Assembly (NCBI GenBank): GCA_947501045.1
Contig: CANMUI010000004.1
Location: forward strand, 186,001 to 250,000
Source of the DNA: an uncultured Psychrobacter sp.
Lineage (GTDB): Bacteria; Pseudomonadota; Gammaproteobacteria; Pseudomonadales; Moraxellaceae
Reading direction: 5' to 3'
DNA: 64,000 nucleotides
Shown: positions 16,757 to 25,334 of the stretch, piece after piece
Position numbering within the stretch: the stretch's first letter is position 1
How the letters are laid out: every line of letters begins with the position of its first letter
The notes under the pieces: generated by a model
Seen by the model: the letters and a program-made list of their open reading frames with translations, nothing else
What the model was told of the DNA's origin: nothing
Databases searched by the model: none
Program-made: the position numbers and the translations under genes

Positions 16757-17455
16757 TTAGCCGCCTAACTGATTTAGTCCTAGTGCTAGAATTAAGCCAA
16801 TAGCGGTGCTAATACCTGCCCAGTGATTGCCTTTTTTAAAGGCGTCAGGGAAGATCTCGGTTGCCAGCGAGGCAATCACCGCACCGGCAGCGAAGCAATC
16901 GATCAAGCTTAAAGTAGATTTTGGTACATCACGCAGCAGCTGATTGCCAGCGATAGCTGCAACCGATAATAAAACAGCGGCCCCAATCCAGATCATAATT
17001 ATCTTTTTATTACTGTTGCCATCCTCCTTCATTTGTTTCGCGCCGCCAGCAGCTTCTGGTAAATTAGATAGCAGAATTGAGCCTGCCAGTGCGGCCACTT
17101 GCATAACGTTACCACCGATCAGTGACACCCCCAGTGCTAAGTTTTCAGGCACGCCATCTAAGGTGACCGCCGCTAGTAGACCGCCGCCGCCGCCGCTTTG
17201 CATTTTTTCGTCGATTAAATAATCGGTACCAGTAAACACAGCTGCGCCTAACAGGGTGAACGTTATAGTGGCGAGAAGTCCGCTATGATTAACCGCAGGC
17301 TCTAGCATTTGTAAAGCGACTGATAGCATCAAAGCGCCGCCAGCGATAGCTAATAAGTTACCTTGAACCCATTTTGAAAGGCTGCCATAGGCACCCCATA
17401 GTGCGCCAACGATAAGCGCGCCTGAAACGACTAAAATAACCAAAAAAACCATCAT
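16757..17455 (-). CDS. ZIP family divalent metal transporter
   Basis: 232 residues with about eight hydrophobic segments. The ZIP metal-path motifs are present as LDGVPENLALG (near residue 100) and SNLPEAAGG (near residue 130); His in the first motif is replaced by Asp-Gly, as in several bacterial ZIP subfamilies. A glycine-rich loop (SGGGGGLL) takes the place of the variable loop. It probably moves Zn2+, Mn2+ or Fe2+ across the inner membrane into the cytoplasm. The specificity cannot be read from sequence. It is a single gene with its own terminator. Confidence 0.78.
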   Translation of the reverse strand: MMVFLVILVVSGALIVGALWGAYGSLSKWVQGNLLAIAGGALMLSVALQMLEPAVNHSGLLATITFTLLGAAVFTGTDYLIDEKMQSGGGGGLLAAVTLDGVPENLALGVSLIGGNVMQVAALAGSILLSNLPEAAGGAKQMKEDGNSNKKIIMIWIGAAVLLSVAAIAGNQLLRDVPKSTLSLIDCFAAGAVIASLATEIFPDAFKKGNHWAGISTAIGLILALGLNQLGG

Positions 17456-17584
17456 GATTTTAATTATCCTTTTTTACTATTGGCAATAACTTATTCTCAA
17501 AACAAAAATTAGCAAAGTTAAAAAATTATTTCATGGTATTTCTAGTTTAATTTTTATTAAAAATATAACATCTTTGCTGGTCAC

Positions 17585-17608
17585 AAAAAACGTCAGCTAA
17601 TGCTGACG
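17585..17608 (-). terminator. Rho-independent terminator of proA
   Basis: CGTCAGC (17591-17597) pairs with GCTGACG (17602-17608) over a TAAT loop; the minus strand then reads TTTTTTG. Confidence 0.87.
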
Positions 17609-17646
17609 CTCGTGATCATTAAAACTATTAACATATAAAAAACAGA

Positions 17647-18948
17647 TCAGGCGCGTACCTCGCCATGACCGTAGACGATCCATTTCTGTGAGGTCAAACC
17701 CTCAAGTCCGACCGGGCCACGAGCATGAATCTTATCGGTTGAGATACCAATCTCAGCGCCAAGTCCATACTCAAAACCATCAGCAAAACGGCTGGAGGCA
17801 TTAATCATGACGCTAGCTGAATCGACTTCGCGGATAAAGCGCTGCGACTTACTGTAGTTATCGGTAATAATCACATCGGTATGATGGCTGCCGTGGGTAT
17901 TGATATGTTCAATTGCCGCGTCAAGTCCGTCAACGACTTTAATCGCCAGAATGGGCGCGAGATATTCAGTATCCCAGTCCTCGCTAGTGGCTTTAGATAA
18001 ATGACCATCAAGCTTAGTATTGTCACTTAAGATAGCCTGCGATTTTTCATCAAGTCGCAGCTGCATCGCATCATCTGCTTGTACGATAGCCTCGGCAATC
18101 TTGGGTAGCATATCTTTGGCAACGGCCTCATCAACCAGCAAAGTCTCCATGGTATTACAAGTGCCATAGCGATGGGTTTTGGCATTAACGCTAACATCGA
18201 TAGCGATATCAAGCTTAGCGTCGCTATCGATAAAGGTATGACAGTTACCGTCTAAATGCTTGATGACCGGTACTTTAGCGTCTGCACTGATACGTGCAAT
18301 CAGGCCTTTGCCGCCGCGAGGCACAATGACATCGACGTATTCGGTCATAGTGATCAGCTCGCCAACAGCCGCGCGATCTGTGGTTTCCAGCACTTGTACG
18401 CTGTGCTCGGACAGTCCTGCTTTTGCTAAGCCTTTATGGATACACTTAGCAATCGCTTGATTGGATTCAAAGGCCTCAGAGCCGCCGCGCAAGATAATCG
18501 CATTACCGGATTTGAGCGCCAGTGACGCCGCTTCTAAAGTCACGTTGGGACGTGATTCATAAATCATACCGACGACGCCGAGGGGCACGCGCATTTTACC
18601 TAGCTGGATGCCTGAGGGACGATAAGTCATATCAGTGACCTCGCCGATAGGATCGGGCAAGGCGGCAACGTCTTTGAGCCCTTGCAGCATGCCATCAAAT
18701 CGCTCGTTATTGAGCTCTAAGCGATCAAGTAAAGCACTATCAAGATCATTCTTTTGACCCTTATCCATATCAATTTTATTCGCTGCTAAAATGTCGGCTT
18801 TGGCAGTGACTAGCTCATCATGAATACTCATCAGTGCGGCGTTTTTATTGCCTGTATTAGCAGCAGCAAGGGCACGCGAGGCGGCGCGGGCTCGTTGACC
18901 AACATTTCGCATATAGGTAGTAATATCTTGGGTATTCAATTGACTCAT
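17647..18948 (-). CDS. proA: Glutamate-5-semialdehyde dehydrogenase (gamma-glutamyl phosphate reductase)
   Basis: 433 residues. It reduces gamma-glutamyl phosphate to glutamate semialdehyde with NADPH, the second step of proline synthesis. The catalytic cysteine is C264 in GTCNTMETLLV. MIYESRPNVTLEAASLALKS, GGKGLIARI and the C-terminal GPVGLEGLTSQKW are family blocks. AAGGAAAG lies before the ATG. proB is not adjacent. Confidence 0.97.
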   Translation of the reverse strand: MSQLNTQDITTYMRNVGQRARAASRALAAANTGNKNAALMSIHDELVTAKADILAANKIDMDKGQKNDLDSALLDRLELNNERFDGMLQGLKDVAALPDPIGEVTDMTYRPSGIQLGKMRVPLGVVGMIYESRPNVTLEAASLALKSGNAIILRGGSEAFESNQAIAKCIHKGLAKAGLSEHSVQVLETTDRAAVGELITMTEYVDVIVPRGGKGLIARISADAKVPVIKHLDGNCHTFIDSDAKLDIAIDVSVNAKTHRYGTCNTMETLLVDEAVAKDMLPKIAEAIVQADDAMQLRLDEKSQAILSDNTKLDGHLSKATSEDWDTEYLAPILAIKVVDGLDAAIEHINTHGSHHTDVIITDNYSKSQRFIREVDSASVMINASSRFADGFEYGLGAEIGISTDKIHARGPVGLEGLTSQKWIVYGHGEVRA

Positions 18949-19418
18949 AAAGTGCTTTCCTTTTATTTATAAAATGAAGACAAAAACTCGACTTTGAGCT
19001 AGGACGTAAATAAGGTGATGATAAGTAAATAAAGGTAACTGGGCAGTAATTAAGTAAAAATAGCACCTAAACATAAATGACTATAACAATATAAAATTTG
19101 TCGACTTTTTACGTCAGGCTACCTTCTAAATAAGCTTACTATGCCAATAAAGATAAGCTTTCAAAAACATTTGCCTATAATGCTAACAATATACTGCTTA
19201 TATTTATAACCTTTTTGGGCAGATGTTGTAAGGCAAAGGAGTAATAGTTACGCGTTTTTAACACAATACTGCTGTAATTACTAAGGTGGCAACATTCTAT
19301 TATAAGTATAGTTGAAACTTCGAAGTTAAGCGCTCGTTTATCATAATATTAACTAAGCTTGACTCAACTCCAATCAAATTTCCAATGCTATTTTTTTAAA
19401 ACAAGATAGAAGGCTGAT
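18949..19418. other. 470-bp divergent spacer
   Basis: AT-rich DNA between proA and the first acidic lipoprotein gene, transcribed apart. No ORF or strong hairpin was seen beyond AAGCTTA (19132-19138) with TAAGCTT (19154-19160). A TTGACT hexamer lies at about 19359 but no good -10 sits at the right distance. Confidence 0.3.
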
Positions 19419-19889
19419 ATGAGTATTAATGATACTGCCAATAGAGTAGATATAAATAATAAAAAGTCCCAGATCTCTACCTGTCAGCTCTCTACTTGGA
19501 AAAAGGGATTGTTCATTACGTTGACAGCAGTAGCGTTGACATTGAGCGCCTGTAGTAGTCAAGAAGAAGAAAAGCCTATGGAAAGCTCAGTCCATGAATT
19601 TGATGCACAGACCTCAGAGGAGGAAGCGGCGGCTGAGATAGCAGCCGCAAATGCACCAATGATTAGTGACCGTGAAGATAATCCTATCTCGCCAAGTAGA
19701 GACGAACCTGAAGGGTCAGGAGCCGTTATGGGCGCACAAGCCACGCCTGATACTGATGTAACGGGCGGTGTTGGTAGTACAGTGAACACTGACATGCCAG
19801 ACAATACTGTAGGAACCGACTTAGAAGCGGACAACGATCTTGACACTTTGAACGATAGCGACATGATAGAAGAGACCTCTGTTAATTAG
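19419..19889 (+). CDS. Acidic lipoprotein, unknown function
   Basis: 156 residues. A lipoprotein signal peptide has its lipobox LSAC at C45, preceded by the hydrophobic run GLFITLTAVALT and an unusually long (about 30-residue) polar n-region. The mature part is strongly acidic and low in complexity (rich in Glu, Asp, Ala, Thr) with no recognisable domain. It is the first of four consecutive small exported acidic proteins. AGAAGG precedes the ATG by 7 nt. I do not recognise a family. Confidence 0.75.
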   Translation: MSINDTANRVDINNKKSQISTCQLSTWKKGLFITLTAVALTLSACSSQEEEKPMESSVHEFDAQTSEEEAAAEIAAANAPMISDREDNPISPSRDEPEGSGAVMGAQATPDTDVTGGVGSTVNTDMPDNTVGTDLEADNDLDTLNDSDMIEETSVN

Positions 19890-19965
19890 TGACACTAGTA
19901 TTAGACAAGTAGTACCAGACAAATGGCATTAGGTCTATATAAATAACGGAAAATAGAGAATTAGT

Positions 19966-20268
19966 ATGAGTACTAACTCCAATACGAACACAACAACGAT
20001 GAGTGATAAAACTATGCAAAAATCTATTTATAAAGCAGGATTATATTTTTCTTTATCAGCAGTATTATCTTTTTTTGCATTTAACAACGCATTTGCTGCT
20101 GATGACGATACGGTAGTCAATACTGTAGAGCAAGTAGAAGTTGACAACGATGACAGTAATGTAGAGATTGGTGACACAGACACAGACACAGACACAGACA
20201 CAGACACAGACACAGACACAGACACAGACACTGAATGGGATTATGGTGATACAGACACAGATGATTAG
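19966..20268 (+). CDS. Small exported acidic protein with Asp-Thr repeat tract
   Basis: 100 residues; an internal ATG at 20014 would give a more canonical signal peptide (MQKSIYKAGLYF, then hydrophobic, ending AFA-ADDD). The mature part is almost all acidic, ending in ten consecutive Asp-Thr pairs and then EWDYGDTDTDD. The Asp-Thr tract comes from tandem GACACA units, so its length can change in frame by slippage. Asp-rich tracts suggest cation binding or an extended linker, but this is speculation. The neighbours are similar acidic lipoproteins. Confidence 0.65.
   Translation: MSTNSNTNTTTMSDKTMQKSIYKAGLYFSLSAVLSFFAFNNAFAADDDTVVNTVEQVEVDNDDSNVEIGDTDTDTDTDTDTDTDTDTDTEWDYGDTDTDD
20173..20232 (+). 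repeat. Hexanucleotide microsatellite (GACACA)9 GACACT
   Basis: Nine perfect GACACA units (20173-20226) plus one GACACT, in frame, encoding ten Asp-Thr pairs. Changes in unit number keep the frame. Confidence 0.95.
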
Positions 20269-20343
20269 GTTTTATTTATAGAAAAATCAATATTAAATCT
20301 AATATGACTTTTATTGTTGTTAACCAAACCATGGAGAATTAAA

Positions 20344-20709
20344 ATGACTACTATAAAGCGAACAACAGCCAAAAAATGGCTATATGGATCTATAGCAGCG
20401 TCGGCTTTAATGCTGGGTGCCTGCTCAGATAATGAACCGACACCTGCTGAGCCAGTACCCGCTGAACCTGAGACTATGGCAACAGTAGACGATACGCAAC
20501 CTATGGTTGAAGAACAGCCTATGGTTGAAGAACAACCAACTACTGATGTTGCTAGTACCAGTGGGGTTACTAGTACAGGTGAAGTTACCAGTATGGATGA
20601 CACGGATAACACTGATCAAGATATGGGATCTACCAGAGGTGAGGTAGCCTCGTTGGACGGTGGTACTGATACCAATAATAGTGAAGTAGATACTGATACT
20701 AATAATTAA
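20344..20709 (+). CDS. Acidic lipoprotein, paralogue A
   Basis: 121 residues from ATG 20344 (GGAG 8 nt upstream); an upstream in-frame start would add ten. The n-region MTTIKRTTAKKWLYGSIAAS leads to lipobox LGAC (C27). The mature part is acidic with two tandem QPMVEEQPMVEEQP-type repeats and a TRGEVASLDGGT block shared with the next gene. No known domain. Confidence 0.72.
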   Translation: MTTIKRTTAKKWLYGSIAASALMLGACSDNEPTPAEPVPAEPETMATVDDTQPMVEEQPMVEEQPTTDVASTSGVTSTGEVTSMDDTDNTDQDMGSTRGEVASLDGGTDTNNSEVDTDTNN

Positions 20710-20784
20710 GCGTCACTTTTGTCAGAACCAATACAAAATATACTATAATTTTTACCTTTGCTGACCCTGTTATGGAGAGTCTCA

Positions 20785-21192
20785 ATGACTACTATTAAGA
20801 AAAGCTTTACAAAGCAAGCGCCCTCTAAAAAGTGGCTGTATGGTTCTATAGCGATCGCAGCTTTGACACTTGGCGCTTGTGCGGATAATGACCCTTCACT
20901 TTCTGAACCTGAGGCTATGGAAAATGTAGATGATGCACAAACCCCGGTCGAGCAGCAGGCAACTGATGTGGCTAGTGCAAATGAAGCTGATAATGAGATG
21001 GAGCCTACTACAGGTGAGGTTGCTTCGTTGGATGGGGGTACTACTAGTGAAGATGTCGATATGGCTGACACTATGAAAACAGAGACGCTCACTAATGAAG
21101 ATATTGGCGTCGCTGACAGTACCGCTGTAGGCGTCGATGATGCTGATATCATAGACGGTAGTGAGTCAGAAGAGCACGTCTCAACCTACTAA
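20785..21192 (+). CDS. Acidic lipoprotein, paralogue B
   Basis: 135 residues from ATG 20785 (GGAG 8 nt upstream). It shares with the preceding gene the signal peptide (MTTIK, KKWLYGSIA, LGAC with C32) and the internal TGEVASLDGGT block, so the pair arose by tandem duplication and then diverged elsewhere. The mature region is acidic. A strong terminator ends the four-gene set. Confidence 0.72.
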   Translation: MTTIKKSFTKQAPSKKWLYGSIAIAALTLGACADNDPSLSEPEAMENVDDAQTPVEQQATDVASANEADNEMEPTTGEVASLDGGTTSEDVDMADTMKTETLTNEDIGVADSTAVGVDDADIIDGSESEEHVSTY

Positions 21193-21259
21193 TATTTTAT
21201 AAATAGATTTTGTTCAGCTCTACAGCTTCAATGTTTCAAATAGAATAAAATTACCGAAA

Positions 21260-21298
21260 AGACGCTCAAACTTGCAATGCAGTTTGGGCGTCTTTTTT
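21260..21298 (+). terminator. Rho-independent terminator after the acidic lipoprotein cluster
   Basis: AGACGC-T-CAAACT (21260-21272) pairs with AGTTTG-G-GCGTCT (21281-21293), followed by six Ts. The stem has 12 paired bases. Confidence 0.92.
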
Positions 21299-21422
21299 GT
21301 TGCCATAATCAAAAATAAAACAGAAAATTTGCCTTTTAAACCCTTTCTAAGAGACAATGTATGCAACTGAGCTTATAGCGTGCACTACTGCGTCTAACTA
21401 AATGCTTAATAAAATATGCTCA

Positions 21423-21450
21423 TTGCAAATTATCTAACAAACCCTATACT
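21423..21450 (+). promoter_or_regulatory. Candidate promoter of the basic amino acid ABC operon
   Basis: TTGCAA (21423-21428), a 16-bp spacer and TATACT (21445-21450), 41 bp before the ATPase gene start. Confidence 0.5.
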
Positions 21451-21490
21451 CATAATCATCTTATTTGAACCAACGGAAACCTGTTAAGTC

Positions 21491-22288
21491 ATGCTAGACA
21501 TTGCTAAAGATTCGACTCGTCCTATTGCTTTGGCGGTAGAAGACCTTCACAAGAGCTTCGGTTCTTTGGCGGTATTAAAAGGGGTAACGCTCACCGCCTA
21601 TGATGGTGATGTCATCTCTATCTTGGGCTCCTCAGGCTCTGGAAAATCGACTTTACTGCGCTGCATTAATTTGCTTGAAAAACCGACAAAAGGACGTATT
21701 AGTATTGGCGATGATGAGCTGCTGCTAAAACCCACAAAATCTGGTGAGATGCAAGCGGCGAATGTTAAACAGCTTGAGAACCTGCGAGCGCGTGTAGGTT
21801 TTGTATTCCAAAGCTTTAATCTGTGGCCGCATAGAACGATTTTGCAAAATATTATCGAAGGCCCGACGCAGGTACTGAAAATAAAAAAAGATCAGGCGAT
21901 TAGCGATGCTGAAAAGCTACTTGATAAAGTAGGGTTATTGGACAAAAAAGATGCTTATCCAGCCAATTTATCGGGAGGTCAGCGCCAGCGCGTGGCTATC
22001 GCGCGCGCGCTTGCTATGCAACCGCGAGTACTGCTGTTTGATGAGCCAACGTCTGCGCTAGACCCGGAATTGGTTAATGAAGTACTGGCCGTTATGCGTG
22101 AGCTGGCAGAAGAGGGACGTACTATGTTGATTGTCACTCACGAGATGCGTTTTGCTCGTGAAGTATCTAGCCAAGTGGTGTTTTTGCATCAAGGAGTCAT
22201 TGAAGAGATGGGCACACCTGAACAAGTTTTTGACAACCCTAAATCAGAGCGCGTGAAAGAGTTTATGGCTGCCAATCAGCAAAATTAG
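21491..22288 (+). CDS. Polar amino acid ABC transporter ATP-binding protein (HisP/ArtP type)
   Basis: 265 residues. Walker A GSSGSGKST (about residue 46), Q-loop in FQSFNLWPH, signature LSGGQRQR, Walker B VLLFDEPTS, and switch His in THEMRFAREV. The insertion between Walker A and the Q-loop (LLKPTKSGEMQAANVKQ) is HisP-like. It powers the permease pair encoded 2.3 kb downstream. The gene order ATPase, two binding proteins, two permeases resembles E. coli artPIQM-J. Confidence 0.92.
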   Translation: MLDIAKDSTRPIALAVEDLHKSFGSLAVLKGVTLTAYDGDVISILGSSGSGKSTLLRCINLLEKPTKGRISIGDDELLLKPTKSGEMQAANVKQLENLRARVGFVFQSFNLWPHRTILQNIIEGPTQVLKIKKDQAISDAEKLLDKVGLLDKKDAYPANLSGGQRQRVAIARALAMQPRVLLFDEPTSALDPELVNEVLAVMRELAEEGRTMLIVTHEMRFAREVSSQVVFLHQGVIEEMGTPEQVFDNPKSERVKEFMAANQQN

Positions 22289-22386
22289 TTGCCCAATTGC
22301 TTAAGAGTTAACTTGTCGTTCATATTTATCCTGTGCAATTCTTAGTTATTTTCAGTAATAATAGTCAATAGGTAAAATGTTTGTTT

Positions 22387-22428
22387 TTGATACTTGAGTC
22401 AGGTATTATCAATAAGTTAGTAACTTAT
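22387..22428. promoter_or_regulatory. Two adjacent palindromes upstream of the first binding-protein gene
   Basis: TTGATA (22387-22392) with TATCAA (22407-22412), and ATAAGTT-AGT-AACTTAT (22412-22428), lie 100-140 bp before the gene. They may be operators or mRNA hairpins between the ATPase and binding-protein cistrons. Confidence 0.4.
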
Positions 22429-22528
22429 CGATATCTGTTAGTATTTTAACAACTTGGCATGGACGTCAAAAACAACGAAGCGTTTATTAAACAATGCTCT
22501 AAAAACTTTCAAACATAAGGAATACAAG

Positions 22529-23326
22529 ATGTCGACTTCTCGTCTATTATGGTCATCTATGACTATTACTGCCGCTTTAGCGCTTAGTGCTTGTAGTCAA
22601 TCTAATGAAGCTGGTGATGCTGAGACTAATGCTGATACGGCAGCAGGCACTGCTAGTAAGACGCTACGTATTGCAACCGAAGGCGCCTATCCTCCTTTTA
22701 ACTATACCAATGCTGATGGTAGCCTTGCTGGCTACGATGTCGATGTTGCCAATGCGTTATGCGCGCAGATGCAAGCTGATTGTGAAATCGTTGCGCAAGA
22801 TTGGGACGGTATTATTCCTGGGTTATTGGCACAAAAATATGATGCGGTAGTTGCAGGGATGTCCATCACCCCTGAACGTCAAGAAAAAGTGGATTTTACT
22901 GAGCCTTATTTTGCAAATACTATGGTATGGCTGACCAATACGGACAGCGGCTTTGACCCAAATGCTATTCAAAATTTAACCCTTGGTGGACAGCGCTCCA
23001 CTACGCCCGGCGCGTATTTGCAAGAAAACTATGAAGGCAAAGAGGGCAACACGGTGCAGCTGTATGACAACTACGATAATGCCTATTTAGATCTAAAATC
23101 TGGCCGTAGTGATGCGGTATTGGCCGAAAAAGTGTCTGCCAAATCATGGTTGACAGATAATCCTGAAGGCTTTGGTATCGTAGGTGATGAGATCGATAAT
23201 GACGATAATATTGCCATAGCGGTACGCAAGGGTGATCCTTTAAGAGATGAGTTTAATCAAGCTCTAAGCGAGATTCGTAGCAATGGCGAGCTTGCCCGTC
23301 TTGAACAAGCCAACTTTGATCAATAG
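22529..23326 (+). CDS. Amino acid ABC transporter substrate-binding lipoprotein 1
   Basis: 265 residues from ATG 22529 (AAGGA 9 nt upstream). Lipobox LSAC (C22) anchors it to a membrane, and an SBP family 3 domain follows. TEGAYPPFNYTNADGSLAGYDVDV and GIIPGLLAQKYDAVVAGMSIT are the ligand-site blocks of the Arg/Lys/His-binding group. The conserved DWDG replaces the usual WDG. Two Cys (ALCAQ and ADCE) probably form the disulfide known in HisJ/LAO-type proteins. It is a paralogue of the next gene. Confidence 0.9.
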   Translation: MSTSRLLWSSMTITAALALSACSQSNEAGDAETNADTAAGTASKTLRIATEGAYPPFNYTNADGSLAGYDVDVANALCAQMQADCEIVAQDWDGIIPGLLAQKYDAVVAGMSITPERQEKVDFTEPYFANTMVWLTNTDSGFDPNAIQNLTLGGQRSTTPGAYLQENYEGKEGNTVQLYDNYDNAYLDLKSGRSDAVLAEKVSAKSWLTDNPEGFGIVGDEIDNDDNIAIAVRKGDPLRDEFNQALSEIRSNGELARLEQANFDQ

Positions 23327-23402
23327 GCTACTTATGAGTAAGCTATTGATCAATATATTCTAATTAATAAGCTACTGACTTAATCTGTCAAGGAATAATA
23401 AA

Positions 23403-24281
23403 ATGACCCTTTCAATATCATTGTTCTCTCATAAAGGTGTTTCTAAAAAACTATGGCTAGCGCCGCTTAGCGCCGCTATGATTATGTTAGCAGGGTGCAA
23501 TAATAGCTCAGAACCTACAGAGAATGCTACAGCCGATGCCCCAGCAGATACGGAAACCATGAATATAAAGCTGGCAACCGAATCAAGCTACAAGCCCTTT
23601 AGTTATACGGATGCCGATGGCAATTTGATTGGCTATGAGATCGAGCTCGTTGATGCATTATGCGCGCAGATGCAAGCGGAGTGTGAAGTGATCTCTCAAG
23701 ATTGGGATGGCCTGATTCCAGGGCTAAATGCGCAAAAATTTGATGGTATTATCGCTGGTATGAACATCACCCCTGAACGTCAAGAAGTGGTAGAGTTTAG
23801 TGATCCTTATTACTATAGTGGCTTTGTATTGATTGGCAAAAAAGGCGATGACATCAGTATCGATTCCCTGCAAGGTCAGTCTATCGGCTCGCAGCGTGCA
23901 ACGACTGCTACTGAGTATCTACAAGAGGAGCATTCAGATGCGGATATTAAACTCTATGATACTCAAGACAATACGTATTTAGATCTCACCTCAGGACGCA
24001 TCCGCGCGATGATGGTCGATAAGGTTATCGGTGTTAATTGGTTGGACACTGATGCTGGTCAAGACTATGAGATCAAAGGGGAGGAAATCAGTACCAATAA
24101 GGATGCGATAGCCATGGCTTTTCGTAAAGGCGATCCATTGGTTGCTAAATTTAATCAAGCCTTAAATGAGCTTAAAGCCAATGGCACCTATGACCAGATA
24201 ACGGGTAGCTATTTTGGTACCAGCTCAACAGCCGCCGCTCAAGAGGCTATGCCTGCAAGCGAAGAGGCGGTAGCAAACTAA
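23403..24281 (+). CDS. Amino acid ABC transporter substrate-binding lipoprotein 2
   Basis: 292 residues with lipobox LAGC (C32). SBP family 3, clearly related to the preceding protein (shared ALCAQMQA, QDWDG, IPGL, ITPERQE blocks), but diverged in the binding half (for example SSYKPFSYTDADG against GAYPPFNYTNADG), so substrate preference may differ. The C-terminus carries a short Ala-rich tail (STAAAQEAMPAS). A strong terminator separates it from the permease genes. Confidence 0.9.
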   Translation: MTLSISLFSHKGVSKKLWLAPLSAAMIMLAGCNNSSEPTENATADAPADTETMNIKLATESSYKPFSYTDADGNLIGYEIELVDALCAQMQAECEVISQDWDGLIPGLNAQKFDGIIAGMNITPERQEVVEFSDPYYYSGFVLIGKKGDDISIDSLQGQSIGSQRATTATEYLQEEHSDADIKLYDTQDNTYLDLTSGRIRAMMVDKVIGVNWLDTDAGQDYEIKGEEISTNKDAIAMAFRKGDPLVAKFNQALNELKANGTYDQITGSYFGTSSTAAAQEAMPASEEAVAN

Positions 24282-24297
24282 ATAAAAGATCGTCTCT

Positions 24298-24336
24298 AAA
24301 AGGATATTGCCATAACGGTAATATCCTTTTTGTTTT
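24298..24336 (+). terminator. Rho-independent terminator between binding-protein and permease genes
   Basis: AAAGGATATTGCC (24298-24310) pairs with GGTAATATCCTTT (24317-24329, one G-T pair), followed by TTGTTTTTT. The 13-bp stem would make the binding proteins more abundant than the permeases. Confidence 0.88.
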
Positions 24337-24492
24337 TTAAAGAACGGATTAGTTAAAAGGCTATATTTATCCTAGAGCTTTGGGCGTCAGTTTTATAGCG
24401 CTCCCTTTAACATAGAGCGTATTGATTGTGATAAAATCAATGACCTTTTCTGCTGGGTTTAAGTGTTATCGTTTAAAGGTAAGTCTATGTTA

Positions 24493-24511
24493 GGTGGTAT
24501 AGGTTACCACC
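24493..24511. promoter_or_regulatory. Inverted repeat upstream of the permease pair
   Basis: GGTGGTA (24493-24499), a 5-nt spacer, TACCACC (24505-24511). It lies 75 bp before the permease start; operator or hairpin, function unknown. The remaining 24337-24586 spacer shows nothing else. Confidence 0.4.
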
Positions 24512-24586
24512 ACTATAGATAGCATAGAACTCAGTATTAATTTTTATTTAATATGCTGCCACTATAAAGAGGCCAAGTGAACTACT

Positions 24587-25318
24587 GTGTTTGATTTACA
24601 AGGATTTGGCGCGCTATTACTAAGCGGCGCTACCGTCACCATTAAGCTTGCGCTAACTAGCCTGATTATTGGCATGATTTTAGGCTTATTAGGTGCTACG
24701 GCCAAGCTATCCAACGTTTGGATACTACGTAAGCTTGCGACCATATATACAGCGACTATGCGCGGTATTCCTGAGCTATTATTGGTATTGTTCATCTACT
24801 ATGGTGGCTCAATACTACTGATGAGTATTCTCAAAAGGTTTGGTTATAACGAGTATGTTGAAATCAGTGCTTTTTGGGGTGGGGTTATGGCACTCTCTAT
24901 AGCTTTTGGGGCTTATGCTACCGAAATTTTTCGTATGTCGATTCAAGAGATACCTATTGGTCAAAGTGAAGCGGCACAGGCCGTAGGCATGCGTCCTTTT
25001 CAGATATTTTATCGCATTACCTTACCCCAGGTCTGGCAAATTGCTCTGCCGGGTTTAGGTAACTTGTTTTTAGTACTGCTCAAAGATACCGCGCTGGTAT
25101 CGGTCGTTGGCCTCAAAGATATTATGTATCAGTCTTCGCGCGCCGCGCAGTCAACCCAGCAGCCTTTTACCTTTTATATGGCAGCGGCTATTATTTATTT
25201 GGGGCTGACTATGCTGGTTACCGGTTTTATGATATGGCTTGAATGGCGCGCCAATCCAGCAGCGCGCTATGCTAAAAAGATCAGCCGTCAATCAATTCAG
25301 CAACCAACGGTAAGGTAA
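24587..25318 (+). CDS. Polar amino acid ABC transporter permease (HisQ/ArtQ type)
   Basis: 243 residues, probably starting at GTG 24587 (weak AGAGG about 15 nt upstream). It begins FDLQGFGALLLSGATVTIKLAL, the usual HisQ/ArtQ N-terminus, with five hydrophobic segments. The EAA loop that contacts the ATPase is EAAQAVGMRPFQIFYRITLPQ. It heterodimerises with the next gene's product. Only 16 bp separate the two. Confidence 0.9.
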   Translation: MFDLQGFGALLLSGATVTIKLALTSLIIGMILGLLGATAKLSNVWILRKLATIYTATMRGIPELLLVLFIYYGGSILLMSILKRFGYNEYVEISAFWGGVMALSIAFGAYATEIFRMSIQEIPIGQSEAAQAVGMRPFQIFYRITLPQVWQIALPGLGNLFLVLLKDTALVSVVGLKDIMYQSSRAAQSTQQPFTFYMAAAIIYLGLTMLVTGFMIWLEWRANPAARYAKKISRQSIQQPTVR

Positions 25319-25334
25319 GGAGTAGGAGAGGCTC

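Noticed and set aside
20028..20231. Minus-strand frame with a Ser-Val repeat
   Set aside because: It is only the complement of the GACACA microsatellite and has no Shine-Dalgarno.
20173..20232. CRISPR-like tandem repeat
   Set aside because: Units are 6 bp with no spacers; it is a coding microsatellite.
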